A stretch of DNA of 64,000 bases from Rhodanobacter thiooxydans (GTDB lineage: Bacteria; Pseudomonadota; Gammaproteobacteria; Xanthomonadales; Rhodanobacteraceae), in the NCBI RefSeq assembly GCF_021545845.1, contig NZ_CP088923.1:248001-312000 (forward strand), written 5' to 3'. Under the pieces are notes generated by a model, which was not told the origin of the DNA, did no database searches, and saw only the letters and a program-made list of their open reading frames with translations. The position numbers were made by a program, and so were the translations under genes. This document shows, piece by piece, positions 34,130 through 43,794 of the stretch. Positions within the stretch are counted from its first letter, which is position 1. The number at the start of each line of letters is the position of its first letter.

Positions 34130-35377
34130 TTATACCGCGGATCCGCTTGGCGAAGGCTGAGTTCTCAGCGCGGCGATGGCGTGGATCCGCGCCGCCTCCA
34201 TCGCCTGGCCGATCGCCGGGCCGGCCAGGCCGCGGGCGACGAAGTCGGCGGATTCGACCGCGGCGGCGGCGGTGCGTGCCGCGCGCAGGTAATCCGCCTG
34301 GGGGTAGGCGTCGTACTCGTGGCCGCGCCGACCGCGCTGGTCCGCCTCGCAGGCGGCGAGGAAAAGCTCCAGCCGCGCCGGCCGGCGCAGGGCATCCAGT
34401 GCGCCCAGCAGCTTCAGCACGGTGGTAGGTTTCAGCTCGAGTGCGCGATGCACGTTCAAGTGCTCCCGGCAGACCAGCTCGGCCAGCGTGGCGTGCTCGG
34501 TGGGTACCTTCAGTCGTGCCGCCAGCGCGCGCAGCGGCGCCACGCCGCGATGCTCGTGGCCGATGTGGCGCGGCAGCTCGGCGGCCGGGGTCAGCGCCTT
34601 GCCGAGATCGTGGGTCAACGCGCAGAAGCCCACCACGTCGTTGCCCGGCGCCAGCCGCGCCGCCGCGTCCAGCACCAGCTCCATGTGCACACCGGTGTCG
34701 ATCTCCGGATGGAACTCGGCGCGTTGTGGCACGCCGTACAGCGCATCGACCTCGGGAAACAGCACGGCCAGCGCGCCGCACTCGCGCAGCACGCGCAGGA
34801 ACATCGACGGCTGCGGCTCGCCCAGCGCCTTGCGTGTTTCCGCCCACACCCGTTCCGGCACCAGGTGGTCGACCTCGCCGTCGGCCACCATCTGCCGCAT
34901 CAGCGCCATGGTTTCCGCGGCCACCGTGAAACCCAGCGGCGCAAATCGCGCGGCGAAACGCGCCACCCGCAGCACCCGCACCGGATCCTCGACGAACGCC
35001 GGCGACGCGTGGCGCAGCAGGCGCGCCTCGAGGTCGCGCACGCCACCGAACGGGTCGGTCAGCACGCCGTGCTCGTCCTCGGCGATCGCGTTGATGGTGA
35101 GGTCGCGGCGGGCCAGGTCCTGCTCCAGCGTGATCGTCGGGTCGGCCTGGAACACGAAGCCGTGGTAACCGCGCCCGCTCTTGCGCTCGGTGCGCGCCAG
35201 CGCGTATTCCTCGCTGGTCGCGGGATGCAGGAACACCGGGAAATCCTTGCCCACCGGCTTGTAGCCCAGCGCCAGCAGCTGCTCCGGTGTCGCGCCGACC
35301 ACCACGTGATCGCGGTCGACCACCGGGCGCTTCAACAGCTTGTCGCGGACCGCGCCGCCGACCAGGAAGATTTGCAT
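34130..35377 (-). CDS. cca: CCA-adding tRNA nucleotidyltransferase
   Basis: 415 residues from the ATG at 35377. [20 protein letters not shown] carries the GGxVRD nucleotide-binding motif, DRDHVVVG the metal-binding aspartates, [10 protein letters not shown] the template-like motif and [15 protein letters not shown] the helical neck. An HD-domain remnant ([10 protein letters not shown]) suggests bacterial multifunctional Cca with phosphatase activity. It builds or repairs the 3' CCA end. The frame stays open upstream of the ATG, but that part is shadow. Confidence 0.95.
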   Translation of the reverse strand: MQIFLVGGAVRDKLLKRPVVDRDHVVVGATPEQLLALGYKPVGKDFPVFLHPATSEEYALARTERKSGRGYHGFVFQADPTITLEQDLARRDLTINAIAEDEHGVLTDPFGGVRDLEARLLRHASPAFVEDPVRVLRVARFAARFAPLGFTVAAETMALMRQMVADGEVDHLVPERVWAETRKALGEPQPSMFLRVLRECGALAVLFPEVDALYGVPQRAEFHPEIDTGVHMELVLDAAARLAPGNDVVGFCALTHDLGKALTPAAELPRHIGHEHRGVAPLRALAARLKVPTEHATLAELVCREHLNVHRALELKPTTVLKLLGALDALRRPARLELFLAACEADQRGRRGHEYDAYPQADYLRAARTAAAAVESADFVARGLAGPAIGQAMEAARIHAIAALRTQPSPSGSAV

Positions 35378-35489
35378 GCGGGGATTCTGCCATGCGTGGC
35401 CGGATCGGGAGCGAGGTCGCTTTATGCCGCCGCAGCGCTCACGTAAGCTGGGGAACCGGAATCCACGGGTGGGCAGGGGGCCTCCGACG

Positions 35490-37079
35490 ATGGTGGCAAG
35501 GCAGGCGCATCCGCTGCTGCGCAACCGTGCCGTGGGTCTGCCGGCGGAGGTGGTGCGGCGGCTCGACGAAGCCAGCGGCGCGATGGCCGGCGGCGACCTG
35601 GCGCGCGCCGAAGCGGCCCTGGCCGCGGCCCTGGCGCTGGTGCCCGGCAACGTCGAGGCGTTGCGCCTGTCGGCCCAGCTGCAGCAGTTGCACGGCGAGC
35701 ACGCGCAGGCGGTGGCGATCCTGCGCCAGGCGCTGGCGAAGGATCCGCGCGATGCCCTGCTGCACATCGGCCTGGGCGTTTCGCTGCAGGCCCGGGGCGA
35801 GAACGAGGCGGCGCTGTCGGCGCTGCAGCGGGCCTGCGAGTTGGCGCCGGACTTCGCCCCGGCGTGGTTCAACCTGGGCCGGATGTTCCAGCTGCTGGGG
35901 CGCCCGGCGGGGGCGATCACCGCGCTGCACCGCGCGCTGGATCTCGACCCGGAGCATCTGGCGGCGCGCCTGCTGCTGGCCGCGGCGCAGGCCAGCCTCG
36001 GCGCCGAGGTACAGGCGGCAGCGAACTACCGCGAGGTACTGCGGCGCGAACCCGGCCATCCGGAAGCCTGGAGCGGGCTGTCCGCGCTGGACGCCGAGTG
36101 TTTCGGCAAGGACGACGTGGCCCGGCTGCAGCAGGTGCTGCAGATGCCGCAGCCGACGCCGCATGCGCGCATCCAGCTCGGCTTCGCGCTGGCCCGCGCG
36201 CTGGAGGACCAGGCCGATTACCGTGCCGCCTTCCGCGCCTTGCGCAAGGCCAATGCATGGCGACACCGGCAGCTGAACTGGAACGCGGCACGCATGCGGG
36301 CGCATGTCGACGCCGTGCTCGCGGCGTTCGCCGAACCGTTGGCCGGGGCCGCAGACGCCACGGTGGGCGGGCCGGTGATCTTCCTGATGGCGCTGCCGCA
36401 TGCCGGCGCCAGGCTCACTGGGCAGGTCCTGGCCGCGCATCCGTACGTGGGCGGTGTCGACGAGTCGGCCCACCTGCAACGGGTGGTCAGCGAGGAGTCG
36501 GCCCGGCGCGGGAAGCCGTTGCTGCAGTGGCTGGGCACGGCTACGCCGGCGGACTGGGCGCGCCTGGGCACGGACTACCTGGCACGCATCGGGCCGGTGG
36601 CCCGCGGTCGCCCGCGTCTCGTCGACGCGCACCGGCTGAACTGGCGCCTGGTCGGCGTGGCGATGGCGATGCTGCCCGGCGCACGGGTGGTGCACTGCCG
36701 GCGCAACGCGCTGGAAACCTGCTTCGCCTGCTATCGTGAGCTGTTCGCCGGCGGCCACGACTTCAGCTACGACCTGGACGACCTCGCCAGCTATTGGCGC
36801 GACCACGAGCGGCTCGGCCGGCATTGGCAGCGGCTGTTCCCGCAACGCTTGCTGGTGCACGACCACGAGGCGCTGCTGGCCGAACCCGACGCCACGGTGC
36901 GCCGCCTGCTGACGTTCTGCGGACTCGATTACGACGAGGCTTGCGTCGGCTTCCAGCACGAGCCGGCGGATACGCGCATGGCGCTGCGCACGCGCCAGTC
37001 CTGGTCGCGCGAGCCGGCAATGGCAGCACGCTACGGCGCCGAGCTGGATCGCTTGCGCCTCCTGTTAGGCGCGCGCTGA
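35490..37079 (+). CDS. TPR-repeat sulfotransferase family protein
   Basis: 529 residues from the ATG at 35490; earlier ATGs at 35340 and 35424 read into low-complexity residues. About five tetratricopeptide repeats fill residues 20-210 ([60 protein letters not shown]). A sulfotransferase domain follows ([40 protein letters not shown] with the 3'-PAPS arginine/serine-type motif). The acceptor is unknown. It is divergent from cca with about 110 bp between the starts. Confidence 0.85.
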   Translation: MVARQAHPLLRNRAVGLPAEVVRRLDEASGAMAGGDLARAEAALAAALALVPGNVEALRLSAQLQQLHGEHAQAVAILRQALAKDPRDALLHIGLGVSLQARGENEAALSALQRACELAPDFAPAWFNLGRMFQLLGRPAGAITALHRALDLDPEHLAARLLLAAAQASLGAEVQAAANYREVLRREPGHPEAWSGLSALDAECFGKDDVARLQQVLQMPQPTPHARIQLGFALARALEDQADYRAAFRALRKANAWRHRQLNWNAARMRAHVDAVLAAFAEPLAGAADATVGGPVIFLMALPHAGARLTGQVLAAHPYVGGVDESAHLQRVVSEESARRGKPLLQWLGTATPADWARLGTDYLARIGPVARGRPRLVDAHRLNWRLVGVAMAMLPGARVVHCRRNALETCFACYRELFAGGHDFSYDLDDLASYWRDHERLGRHWQRLFPQRLLVHDHEALLAEPDATVRRLLTFCGLDYDEACVGFQHEPADTRMALRTRQSWSREPAMAARYGAELDRLRLLLGAR

Positions 37080-37095
37080 TCCGCCGGCCTCTCCC

Positions 37096-38034
37096 TCAGC
37101 GCCGCAGTGAACGCGCCGCGGCCTGCCGGCGGTGCCGCGGCGGCTCGCCCAGCCAGCTCGACAGCCAGCGCGTGAGCGCCTGCGGCACGATGCCCAGCGC
37201 GGCGTAGCCGTCCACCGTGCCGACCGAGTCGGTCAGCAGCGAGCGGAAGTTGTCTAGCGAAAAAGGCTTGCCGGGCAGTAGCCCCGCAAACTGCGCCTGC
37301 AGCCGGCCGAGACTGTCGGGCAGCGCGATGATCGGCGTGCGCAGGCCGGCGGCGGCGCGGATCGCGCGCACGATCTCGCCCAGCGTGAGCACCTCGGGGC
37401 CGTACAGCTCGAAGCTGCGCCGTACGCCGAGCTTCGCGTCGCCGACACAGCGGGCGATCACCTCGGCCACGTCGCCGACGAAGGTGGGCGCCATCCGCGA
37501 CGGCGCGCGCGCCAGCGGCAGGGCCGGCAGCTGCCGCAGCAGCTTGGCGAAGCGGCTGACCAGGCCGTCGCCGCGGCCGAAGATCACGCTGGGCTGGTAG
37601 ATGGTCCAGTCCAGTGCGGAAGCCCTGACCAACGCCTCGGCCTCGCCGCGGCTCTTCAGGTATTGCGACAGGCCCTGGCCCGCCTTCAGCGAGCTCATCT
37701 GGTGCAGGCGATGCACGCCGCCAGCCTCGCACGCGGCGATCAGCCGGCGGGTGAGTTCCACGTGCACGCGCTGGAAGCTGTCGCGGCCGCGCGGGTTGAG
37801 GATGCCGACCAGGTTGATCACCGCGTCGGCGCCGGCCAGTTGCCGGCGCAATACGGCGTCGTCGTGGACGTCGGCGCTGCGCACGCTCACCCCGGGCAGC
37901 ACGCCGAACTCGCGGTGCCGCTCGCGGTTGCGGCTGAGCAGCACGATGCGGTGGCCGTCGGCGACCAGCCGCGGCACCAGGTGGCTGCCGACGAAGCCGG
38001 TGCCGCCGAGGATGACGAGTTGCTGTGCGGCCAT
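37096..38034 (-). CDS. NDUFA9-like NAD(P)-binding epimerase-fold protein
   Basis: 312 residues. The extended Rossmann fold starts LVILGGTGFVGSHLVPRLVA, and NLVGILNPRG, VHRLHQMSSLKAGQ, YLKSRGEAEALVR and YQPSVIFGRGDG match the complex I NDUFA9 subfamily of atypical SDRs. The catalytic YxxxK is replaced by YLKSR, normal for atypical SDRs. The role in bacteria is uncertain. It lies 22 bp before the slt gene on the same strand, so slt and this gene form one leftward unit. Confidence 0.85.
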   Translation of the reverse strand: MAAQQLVILGGTGFVGSHLVPRLVADGHRIVLLSRNRERHREFGVLPGVSVRSADVHDDAVLRRQLAGADAVINLVGILNPRGRDSFQRVHVELTRRLIAACEAGGVHRLHQMSSLKAGQGLSQYLKSRGEAEALVRASALDWTIYQPSVIFGRGDGLVSRFAKLLRQLPALPLARAPSRMAPTFVGDVAEVIARCVGDAKLGVRRSFELYGPEVLTLGEIVRAIRAAAGLRTPIIALPDSLGRLQAQFAGLLPGKPFSLDNFRSLLTDSVGTVDGYAALGIVPQALTRWLSSWLGEPPRHRRQAAARSLRR

Positions 38035-38056
38035 GGGAACGACCCTCGATGGACCT

Positions 38057-40090
38057 TCAGGGCGAGACGCTGCCGGCGCCGGCCGAGGTCGCCGCCGCCT
38101 CGGCCGGGCAGGCCACCGTCCGGTGCGCCGCGGCGGCGGTGGGCAGCGCGTACGGCTGGCCGATCGCGCCCAGGCGGCTGGCCATCGGCATCACCGTGTC
38201 GCCGCGCAGGCGCCAATCGTAGATCACGCTGAACGCCATCACCCGCGCCACGTACTCGCGGGTTTCCTTGTACGGAATGGTGGCGATGAACAGGTCCGGC
38301 GCCAGCGTGCCGCGTGCGGCCAGCCACTGCTCGACCTTGTTCGGCCCGGCGTTGTAGGCGGCGCTGGCCAGCCACGGCGAGCCGCCGAAGCGCGCAGCCA
38401 TCTGCGCCAGGTAGCGCGTGCCCAGCGCGATGTTGGTGACCGGGTCGTACAGCGTGTCGCCGCCGCCCCAGTCGAGCCCGTTGCGCTTCGCCACCAGCGC
38501 GGCGGTGGCCGGCAGCAGCTGCATCAGGCCGCGGGCGTCGGCGCCGGATTGCGCGTCGCTCATCCAGGCGCTTTCCGCGCGCAGCAGGCCGTAGGCCCAG
38601 GCCGGCTCGATTCCGGCCTGTTCGGCCTGCGGCACCAGGCCGTCCTGGCTGGCCAGCGGGAAGCGCAGGTCGTACAGCCGCAGCGCATCGCCGCTGCTCA
38701 TGGTAAACACGGCGCGGTCGTACCAGCCGCGGCGGTTGGCCATGTCGGCGGCGACCCGCTGGGCTGCCGGGTCGGCATCCTGCAAGGCGCGCGCCCATTC
38801 GCGCCGGGCCAGCTTCGGCAGGTTCACCGCGTAGAGCTCGAACGCACGCAGCAGGCCGGGGTTGGCCAGCAGGGCTTGTTCGCGTTGCGGGTCGTCGGCC
38901 AGGGTCAGCGGGCAGATCGCGTACGGCTGGTCGAGCCGGTCGGCGGACAGGAAGCCGAAGAAGGTGGGCTTGTCGGCCTGGGCGTCGAACAGCCGGCGCG
39001 CCTCGTCGTCACGGCCCAGTGCGGCCAGCGCGCGGCCGCGGAAATACTGCCATTCACCGTCCTGCTGCTGGCTGGCCGGCATCGCGTCGAGGCCGGCCAG
39101 CACCGCGTTCCAGTCCTGCTGCGCCAGCGCCACGCGTACCCGCCACTCGCGTGTGCCGTCGGTCTGTGCGGCGGCAGGCAGGGCGATCAGCCGGGCCAGT
39201 GCGCCGCCGTCGAAATCGGTGGCGTGGTACAGCGCCAGGGTCTGCAGGATCTGGTTACGCTGCGCCTCGCTGAAGCGGAAGCGGGAGCGCAGCTGCTGCC
39301 AGGCGGCGTCGGCGGCGTCGGCATCGTGCCGGGCCTGGCGGGTCAGCGCCAGCGTGGCCGCCTGGCGCTGCCGCGGCTGGTCGGGCCAGCTGCGCGCGGC
39401 GTTCAGCGCGGCGGCCGGGTCGCGCAGTGCCTGCGCCAGCTGCCGCGCGCTGGCGCGGTCGGGTTCGGCGAGCCAGCCGGCCAGGTTGGCGATGGTGCCG
39501 GCCTGACCGGCGTCGGCGGCGCGGTCGATCCGCGTCCACAGCCGCGCGTCGGTCAGCAGGCCCTGGTCGTGCGCGGCGGCGAGCACCGGGTCACAGGCGT
39601 CGGGCAGGCTCGGCCGGGTCCACAGCGTGGCCAGGTCGCGTTCGAACTCCAGCGTGCCGCCGCCGGCCAGCCGCGCCTGCAGCGCGTCGCAGGCCAGCGT
39701 GTCGCCGAGGCCGGGCTGGTACAGCGCGAGGAACGTGCTCCAGTCCTGCCGGCGCGCCAGTTCCAGCAGGAACGCGCGGCGCAGGTCGGCGGCGGGGATC
39801 CAGTCCGGGTACTGCGCCAGGTACGCCTCCACGCTGGCCCGGTCGAGCTGCCGGATGTCGTGTTGCAGGGCCGCCGCCTGCAGGTACGGGTACAGCGGGT
39901 AGTCGCGCAGGCCGCTGGCCAGCGATCGCCAGCCATCGCCACCTTGCTGGGCGGCGGCGTAGGCCTGCCTGAAGGCGGCACGTTGGGCGGCGTCGGGTTC
40001 GGCGGCGTGCGTCGGCACGCCCGCCAGCAGCCAGCCGGCGAGCAGCAGCCCGACGAGCAGGATGCGCCGCGGCGAGAGGAAGACGGACAT
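38057..40090 (-). CDS. slt: Soluble lytic murein transglycosylase
   Basis: 677 residues from the ATG at 40090, preceded by AGGAGT. A signal peptide (ILLVGLLLAGWLLAGVPTHA) leads to the periplasm. Residues about 30-450 form the helical superhelix (U and L domains) and the C-terminal domain is the lysozyme-like catalytic unit, with catalytic E506 in LLRAESAWMS, followed by GADARGLMQLLPATA and ASAAYNAGPNKVEQW. It cleaves peptidoglycan to anhydro-muropeptides. The C-terminal 35 residues are alanine-rich and probably disordered. Confidence 0.93.
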   Translation of the reverse strand: MSVFLSPRRILLVGLLLAGWLLAGVPTHAAEPDAAQRAAFRQAYAAAQQGGDGWRSLASGLRDYPLYPYLQAAALQHDIRQLDRASVEAYLAQYPDWIPAADLRRAFLLELARRQDWSTFLALYQPGLGDTLACDALQARLAGGGTLEFERDLATLWTRPSLPDACDPVLAAAHDQGLLTDARLWTRIDRAADAGQAGTIANLAGWLAEPDRASARQLAQALRDPAAALNAARSWPDQPRQRQAATLALTRQARHDADAADAAWQQLRSRFRFSEAQRNQILQTLALYHATDFDGGALARLIALPAAAQTDGTREWRVRVALAQQDWNAVLAGLDAMPASQQQDGEWQYFRGRALAALGRDDEARRLFDAQADKPTFFGFLSADRLDQPYAICPLTLADDPQREQALLANPGLLRAFELYAVNLPKLARREWARALQDADPAAQRVAADMANRRGWYDRAVFTMSSGDALRLYDLRFPLASQDGLVPQAEQAGIEPAWAYGLLRAESAWMSDAQSGADARGLMQLLPATAALVAKRNGLDWGGGDTLYDPVTNIALGTRYLAQMAARFGGSPWLASAAYNAGPNKVEQWLAARGTLAPDLFIATIPYKETREYVARVMAFSVIYDWRLRGDTVMPMASRLGAIGQPYALPTAAAAHRTVACPAEAAATSAGAGSVSP

Positions 40091-40215
40091 GCAGACTCCT
40101 GCGCTGGATCGCGGGCAGTGTAGTCGATGCGCCTGAACCGCTTGTCGCGATTCGGTGAGCGTTGGCCCCCCTGCTAAGCTGGCACGCTTCGTCTCCATGC
40201 ATCCACGGAACCGGC

Positions 40216-41814
40216 ATGTCGCCAGCAGCTTCGCCCGTCTTTCGTCGCGCCTGGCCGGCGTGGCTGGCGCTGCTGCTGGCCACGCTGGCCGGGGCGAGCT
40301 GGTGGTGGTCGGTCGGCCGGCCGGTGGCGCTGCCGGACGCGCCGTCGACGCGGATCGCCTGCGTCTCGTACGCGCCGTTCCGCCTGGCCGGCGAGACGCC
40401 GCTGGACGCGAGCGCCTTCATCAGCCCCGAACGCATCGACGCCGACCTGCGCGCGCTGTCGCAGCGCTTCGACTGCGTGCGCACCTACTCGCAGGGGCAA
40501 GGCCTGAGCGCGGTGCCGGCCATCGCCGAGCGCTACGGCATGAAGGTGCTGCTGGGCATCTGGCTGAGCGGCGATGCGAAGGCGAACGCGCAGCAGATCG
40601 CGCTGGGCATCGCCACCGCGAACAAGTACCCGCAGGTGCTGCGCGGGGTGATCGTGGGCAACGAGGTGCTGCTGCGCGGCGAGCTGACTTCGGCGCAACT
40701 GGCCGGCTACCTGCATCAGGTGCGCGCGGCGGTCGGCGTGCCGGTGACCTATGCCGACGTGTGGGAATTCTGGCTGCGCCATCCCGAGCTGGCCGGCTCG
40801 GTGGACTACCTCACCATCCACATCCTGCCGTACTGGGAAGACCAGCCGGTGCCCCCCGAATGCGCGGTACAGCACGTGGCGACGGTGTACGCGAAGGTGC
40901 AGCAGGCATTTCCCGGCCGCCGCGTGATGATCGGCGAGACCGGCTGGCCGAGCGCGGGACGGCCGCGCCAGGCGGCCAGCGCCAGCGTGGTCAACGAGGC
41001 GCGCTACCTGCGCGAGTTCCTGCGCTACGCCGCCACCGTGCACATGCCGTACAACGTGATCGAGGCATTCGATCAGCCGTGGAAGCGCGCGCAGGAAGGC
41101 ACTGCCGGCGGCTACTGGGGCATTTTCGACGCACAGGCGCGGCCGAAGTTCGCCATGCAGGGGCCGGTGACCGAGGAGCCGCACTGGTGGGCCGGCTGGC
41201 TCGCCGGCGCCGCCGGTGCGGCCCTGTTCTCGCTGGTCGGCGGCTGGCGGCGACGCTGGCGCGGGGGGCGCGGTTGGCTGGCGTTGGCACTGGCCGGCGC
41301 GGCCAGCGGCGGCGCGCTGGCGTGGCAGTTCCGGCAGATGCTGTACGCCTGCCGCGACGGCTGGGAGTGGGCGCTGTCGCTCGCCGCCGGCGCACTGGCC
41401 CTGCTCACCGCGTTGCGGCTGGCGCGCTGGATCGCCGCGCGGCTGGCCGGCGAAGCGGCGCCGCCCGCGCCGCCGCGCTGGCTGCGCGCGGGCTGGCTGT
41501 TCGCGTTGGCCTACTACGGCCTGCTGCTGGCGGTCGACGGCCGCTACCGGGATTTCCCGCTCGGCCTGTTCTGGCTGCCGTGCCTGGGCTACGCGCTGCT
41601 CGGCTGGCTGGGCGAGCGCCGCGCGCCGGGGCTGCCGCTGCTGGAGGAGCGCTTCCTCGCCCCCGGGCTGCCGCTGCTGGCTGTGGCGGTGCTGCTGCAG
41701 GAAGCCGGCCTCACCGTGGTGGCGTGGCTATGGCTGGGCTTGAACCTGCTGCTGGCCGTGCCGGTGCTGCTCGACTGGCAGCGCGCGCGGCGCCTGCAGC
41801 CGCAGCAGGCGTAG
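40216..41814 (+). CDS. GH17-type beta-glucan enzyme fused to a polytopic membrane domain
   Basis: 532 residues. One N-terminal helix (AWLALLLATLAGASWWWSVG) anchors a periplasmic GH17-like barrel with acid/base E150 (VIVGNEVLLRGE) and nucleophile E241 (MIGETGWPSAGRP). From residue about 325 there are six or seven transmembrane helices. Enzymes of this type split or rearrange beta-1,3-glucans; similar domains occur in glucan synthesis proteins such as NdvB. The start is the ATG at 40216, in the frame of an earlier ATG at 40162 that reads into no recognisable sequence. It overlaps the convergent membrane-protein gene by 87 bp. Confidence 0.82.
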   Translation: MSPAASPVFRRAWPAWLALLLATLAGASWWWSVGRPVALPDAPSTRIACVSYAPFRLAGETPLDASAFISPERIDADLRALSQRFDCVRTYSQGQGLSAVPAIAERYGMKVLLGIWLSGDAKANAQQIALGIATANKYPQVLRGVIVGNEVLLRGELTSAQLAGYLHQVRAAVGVPVTYADVWEFWLRHPELAGSVDYLTIHILPYWEDQPVPPECAVQHVATVYAKVQQAFPGRRVMIGETGWPSAGRPRQAASASVVNEARYLREFLRYAATVHMPYNVIEAFDQPWKRAQEGTAGGYWGIFDAQARPKFAMQGPVTEEPHWWAGWLAGAAGAALFSLVGGWRRRWRGGRGWLALALAGAASGGALAWQFRQMLYACRDGWEWALSLAAGALALLTALRLARWIAARLAGEAAPPAPPRWLRAGWLFALAYYGLLLAVDGRYRDFPLGLFWLPCLGYALLGWLGERRAPGLPLLEERFLAPGLPLLAVAVLLQEAGLTVVAWLWLGLNLLLAVPVLLDWQRARRLQPQQA

Positions 41815-42144
41815 GCTGCCCAGCAACAGGGCCAGCGCGCCGCTCTCGAAGCAGTACAGCAGCAGCGCGAACATGCCAAGCGCGGCGGCCAGCCAGGCCA
41901 GCCAGGCGCGCTTCTGCAGCAGCGCCAGCGCAGTGGCGGCGAGCGCCGCGATGCCGTAGACGTCATAGAGGAAGCCGAGCACCAGCCACTGCCGCCAGCG
42001 GCACCACCACGGCGTGTGGCCGGCGCTGCACAGCTGGCCGATCGCGCTGGATTCGACCAGGCCGTAGCGCAGCCAGGCGGCGAGCGCCGCTACCGTCAGC
42101 AGGGCCAGCCAGGCCAGCGCCTGCTTCGCCATCGGTGCGCTCAT
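41728..42144 (-). CDS. Small polytopic membrane protein
   Basis: 138 residues from the ATG at 42144, which overlaps the end of the upstream EEP gene by 4 bp (coupled). About three hydrophobic segments are seen (ALAWLALLTVAALAAWL, LVLGFLYDVYGIAALAATAL, WLAWLAAALGMFALLLYCFE), and a conserved-looking CSAGHTPWWCRWRQW stretch lies between the first two. The C-terminal 30 residues are read from DNA that also encodes the end of the GH17 protein, so the true stop may be earlier in evolution. I do not recognise a family. Confidence 0.6.
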   Translation of the reverse strand: MSAPMAKQALAWLALLTVAALAAWLRYGLVESSAIGQLCSAGHTPWWCRWRQWLVLGFLYDVYGIAALAATALALLQKRAWLAWLAAALGMFALLLYCFESGALALLLGSLRLLRLQAPRALPVEQHRHGQQQVQAQP

Positions 42145-42953
42145 CGGCGTGTGGTCGGCACGGGCTGGCCGCCGACGTGCGCCGGCAGGCTGATCTCCGC
42201 CGCCAGCGGCAGGTGGTCGGAGAACGCCTGCGGCAAGGCCCAGGTTTTCTCCAGCCGGATCGCCGGCGAGGTGAGGATGTGGTCCAGCGCGCGCCGCGGC
42301 TTCCAGCTGGGGAAGGTCGGCGTCGGTTGCGCCGGCGGCTGCAGGGTGGACTTGGCGAACAGCTGGCGCATCTCGGTGCTGCCGGGCTCGGTGTTGAGGT
42401 CGCCCATCAGCACCGCGTGCGGGAAGTCGTGCAGCAGCTCGGCGATGAAGCCGAGCTGGCGCGCGCGCGCCGGCGCGCTCAGCGACAGGTGCGCGATCAT
42501 CACCGCCAGCGCGTGGTCGCCTTCGCCGAACTGGGCCAGCAGCGCGCCGCGGCCGGGGATGCGGCTGGGCAGCGGGTAGTCCAGTACCGTGTGCGGTTCC
42601 AGCCGGCTGATCAGGCCGTTCGCCGAGTGCGCCAGCCGGGCCATTGCGCGGTTCGGCTGGTGGCTCCAGAACGGCAGGCCCGCGGTCTCGGCGAGGTAGC
42701 GGGTCTGGTTGAGGAAGCCCGAGCGCAGGCTGCCGGCGTCGGCTTCCTGCAGGCCGATCACGTCGAACTGCGCCAGCACCTCGGCCAGGCGGTCGAGGTT
42801 GTCCATCTTGCTGCGCCCCGGCAGCACCGCGTTGAGGCTGCGGGTGACGTACTCGCTGTAACGCTGCACGCTGGCGCCGGCCAGGATGTTGCAGCTCAGC
42901 AGGCGCAGATGGCGTTCGGCAGGGGCGGCAGGGAAAAGGGCGGCACGGGTCAT
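42141..42953 (-). CDS. Endonuclease/exonuclease/phosphatase family protein
   Basis: 270 residues. The EEP metal-dependent hydrolase motifs are in order: LLSCNILAG (Asn), VIGLQEADAG (Glu), MIAHLSL (His), VLMGDLNTEPGS (Asp, Asn), RALDHILTS and FSDHLPLAAEI (catalytic Asp-His). No signal peptide is evident. Substrates in this superfamily range from DNA to phosphoinositides, and nothing here narrows it. It is coupled to the small membrane protein downstream, and the short 5' region next to the DsbA gene may hold its promoter. Confidence 0.88.
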   Translation of the reverse strand: MTRAALFPAAPAERHLRLLSCNILAGASVQRYSEYVTRSLNAVLPGRSKMDNLDRLAEVLAQFDVIGLQEADAGSLRSGFLNQTRYLAETAGLPFWSHQPNRAMARLAHSANGLISRLEPHTVLDYPLPSRIPGRGALLAQFGEGDHALAVMIAHLSLSAPARARQLGFIAELLHDFPHAVLMGDLNTEPGSTEMRQLFAKSTLQPPAQPTPTFPSWKPRRALDHILTSPAIRLEKTWALPQAFSDHLPLAAEISLPAHVGGQPVPTTRR

Positions 42954-43067
42954 CGCGACACACTACACGGGAAAGGGGCACCGGCGCGCATACGCTGGCG
43001 CCGGGCACTGCGCCCAGCATGATCCAGCGCAGATGAACGGCGCGTCAGCTGCCGCTGCCGGCAGTGC

Positions 43068-43718
43068 CTACTTGCCGGCCAGCTCGCGCTTGACCAGCCA
43101 CTGCGTCACCGCCAGCATTTCGTCGAACGAGTGCACGGTGGCCACGCGGTACTTGCCGTTGACCACGATGGTCGGGGTGCCGTCCACCTGCCATTTCTGG
43201 ATCAGCGCGAGGTCTTCCTTCATTTTCGCGGTGGCCTCGGGCGAGGTGGCCAGGCGAATGAACTCGGCACGGTCGACGCCCTCGCGGGCGTAGAAGTTGG
43301 CCAGTTCGTCCAGCGAGTTGATCGGGTAGTGCTGGGCGAACTTGGCGTCGAACAGCTTCAGATGGGTGCGCGCGACTACGCCCAGCTGCTTTGCCGCGTA
43401 GTAGGCCCGCGCATACGGCAGCCACTCCGCGCTGAACGGTGCCGGCACCAGCTTGAATTCGACTCCGGCCGGCAGCTGCTGGCGCAGCTTCTCGGCGGCC
43501 GGCGCGAACTGCGCGCAGTGGATGCAGCCGTAGGAGAACACCTCGACCACCTCCACCTTGCCCTCGCTGCTGTAGCGCTGGTGCGGAGCGGGCAGGGTGA
43601 CGTACTCGCTGCCTTCGGTATACGGCGCCGGCGCGCCGGACTGCGCGGTGCAGGCACTGGCCAGCAGCAGGCCGGCGAGCAGGGTGAGCACGCGCAGGTG
43701 GGGAAATCGCTTGAACAT
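43068..43718 (-). CDS. dsbA: Thiol:disulfide interchange lipoprotein, DsbA family
   Basis: 216 residues. A lipoprotein signal peptide ends in LASAC (lipobox C23). The thioredoxin-fold active site is C65-IH-C68 in FSYGCIHCAQF, and the cis-proline loop is GTPTIVVNGKY. It introduces disulfide bonds in the periplasm and would be reoxidised by DsbB. It lies 76 bp downstream of a second DsbA-family gene on the same strand. CIHC differs from the CPHC of E. coli DsbA and may shift redox potential. Confidence 0.9.
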   Translation of the reverse strand: MFKRFPHLRVLTLLAGLLLASACTAQSGAPAPYTEGSEYVTLPAPHQRYSSEGKVEVVEVFSYGCIHCAQFAPAAEKLRQQLPAGVEFKLVPAPFSAEWLPYARAYYAAKQLGVVARTHLKLFDAKFAQHYPINSLDELANFYAREGVDRAEFIRLATSPEATAKMKEDLALIQKWQVDGTPTIVVNGKYRVATVHSFDEMLAVTQWLVKRELAGK

Positions 43719-43794
43719 GCAGGTCTCTCTTCGCGGGTAGGCGGTGGGGTCGCCGTGCGGGCCAGATTAACCGAACAGGCCTGACCAGACCGGC

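Noticed and set aside
32154..34160. A 668-residue rightward ORF antisense to the sulfatase
   Set aside because: It lacks recognisable segments and overlaps a clear enzyme frame.
40155..43022. A 955-residue rightward ORF across the GH17 and nuclease-fold genes
   Set aside because: It spans two oppositely oriented real genes and has only low-complexity sequence.
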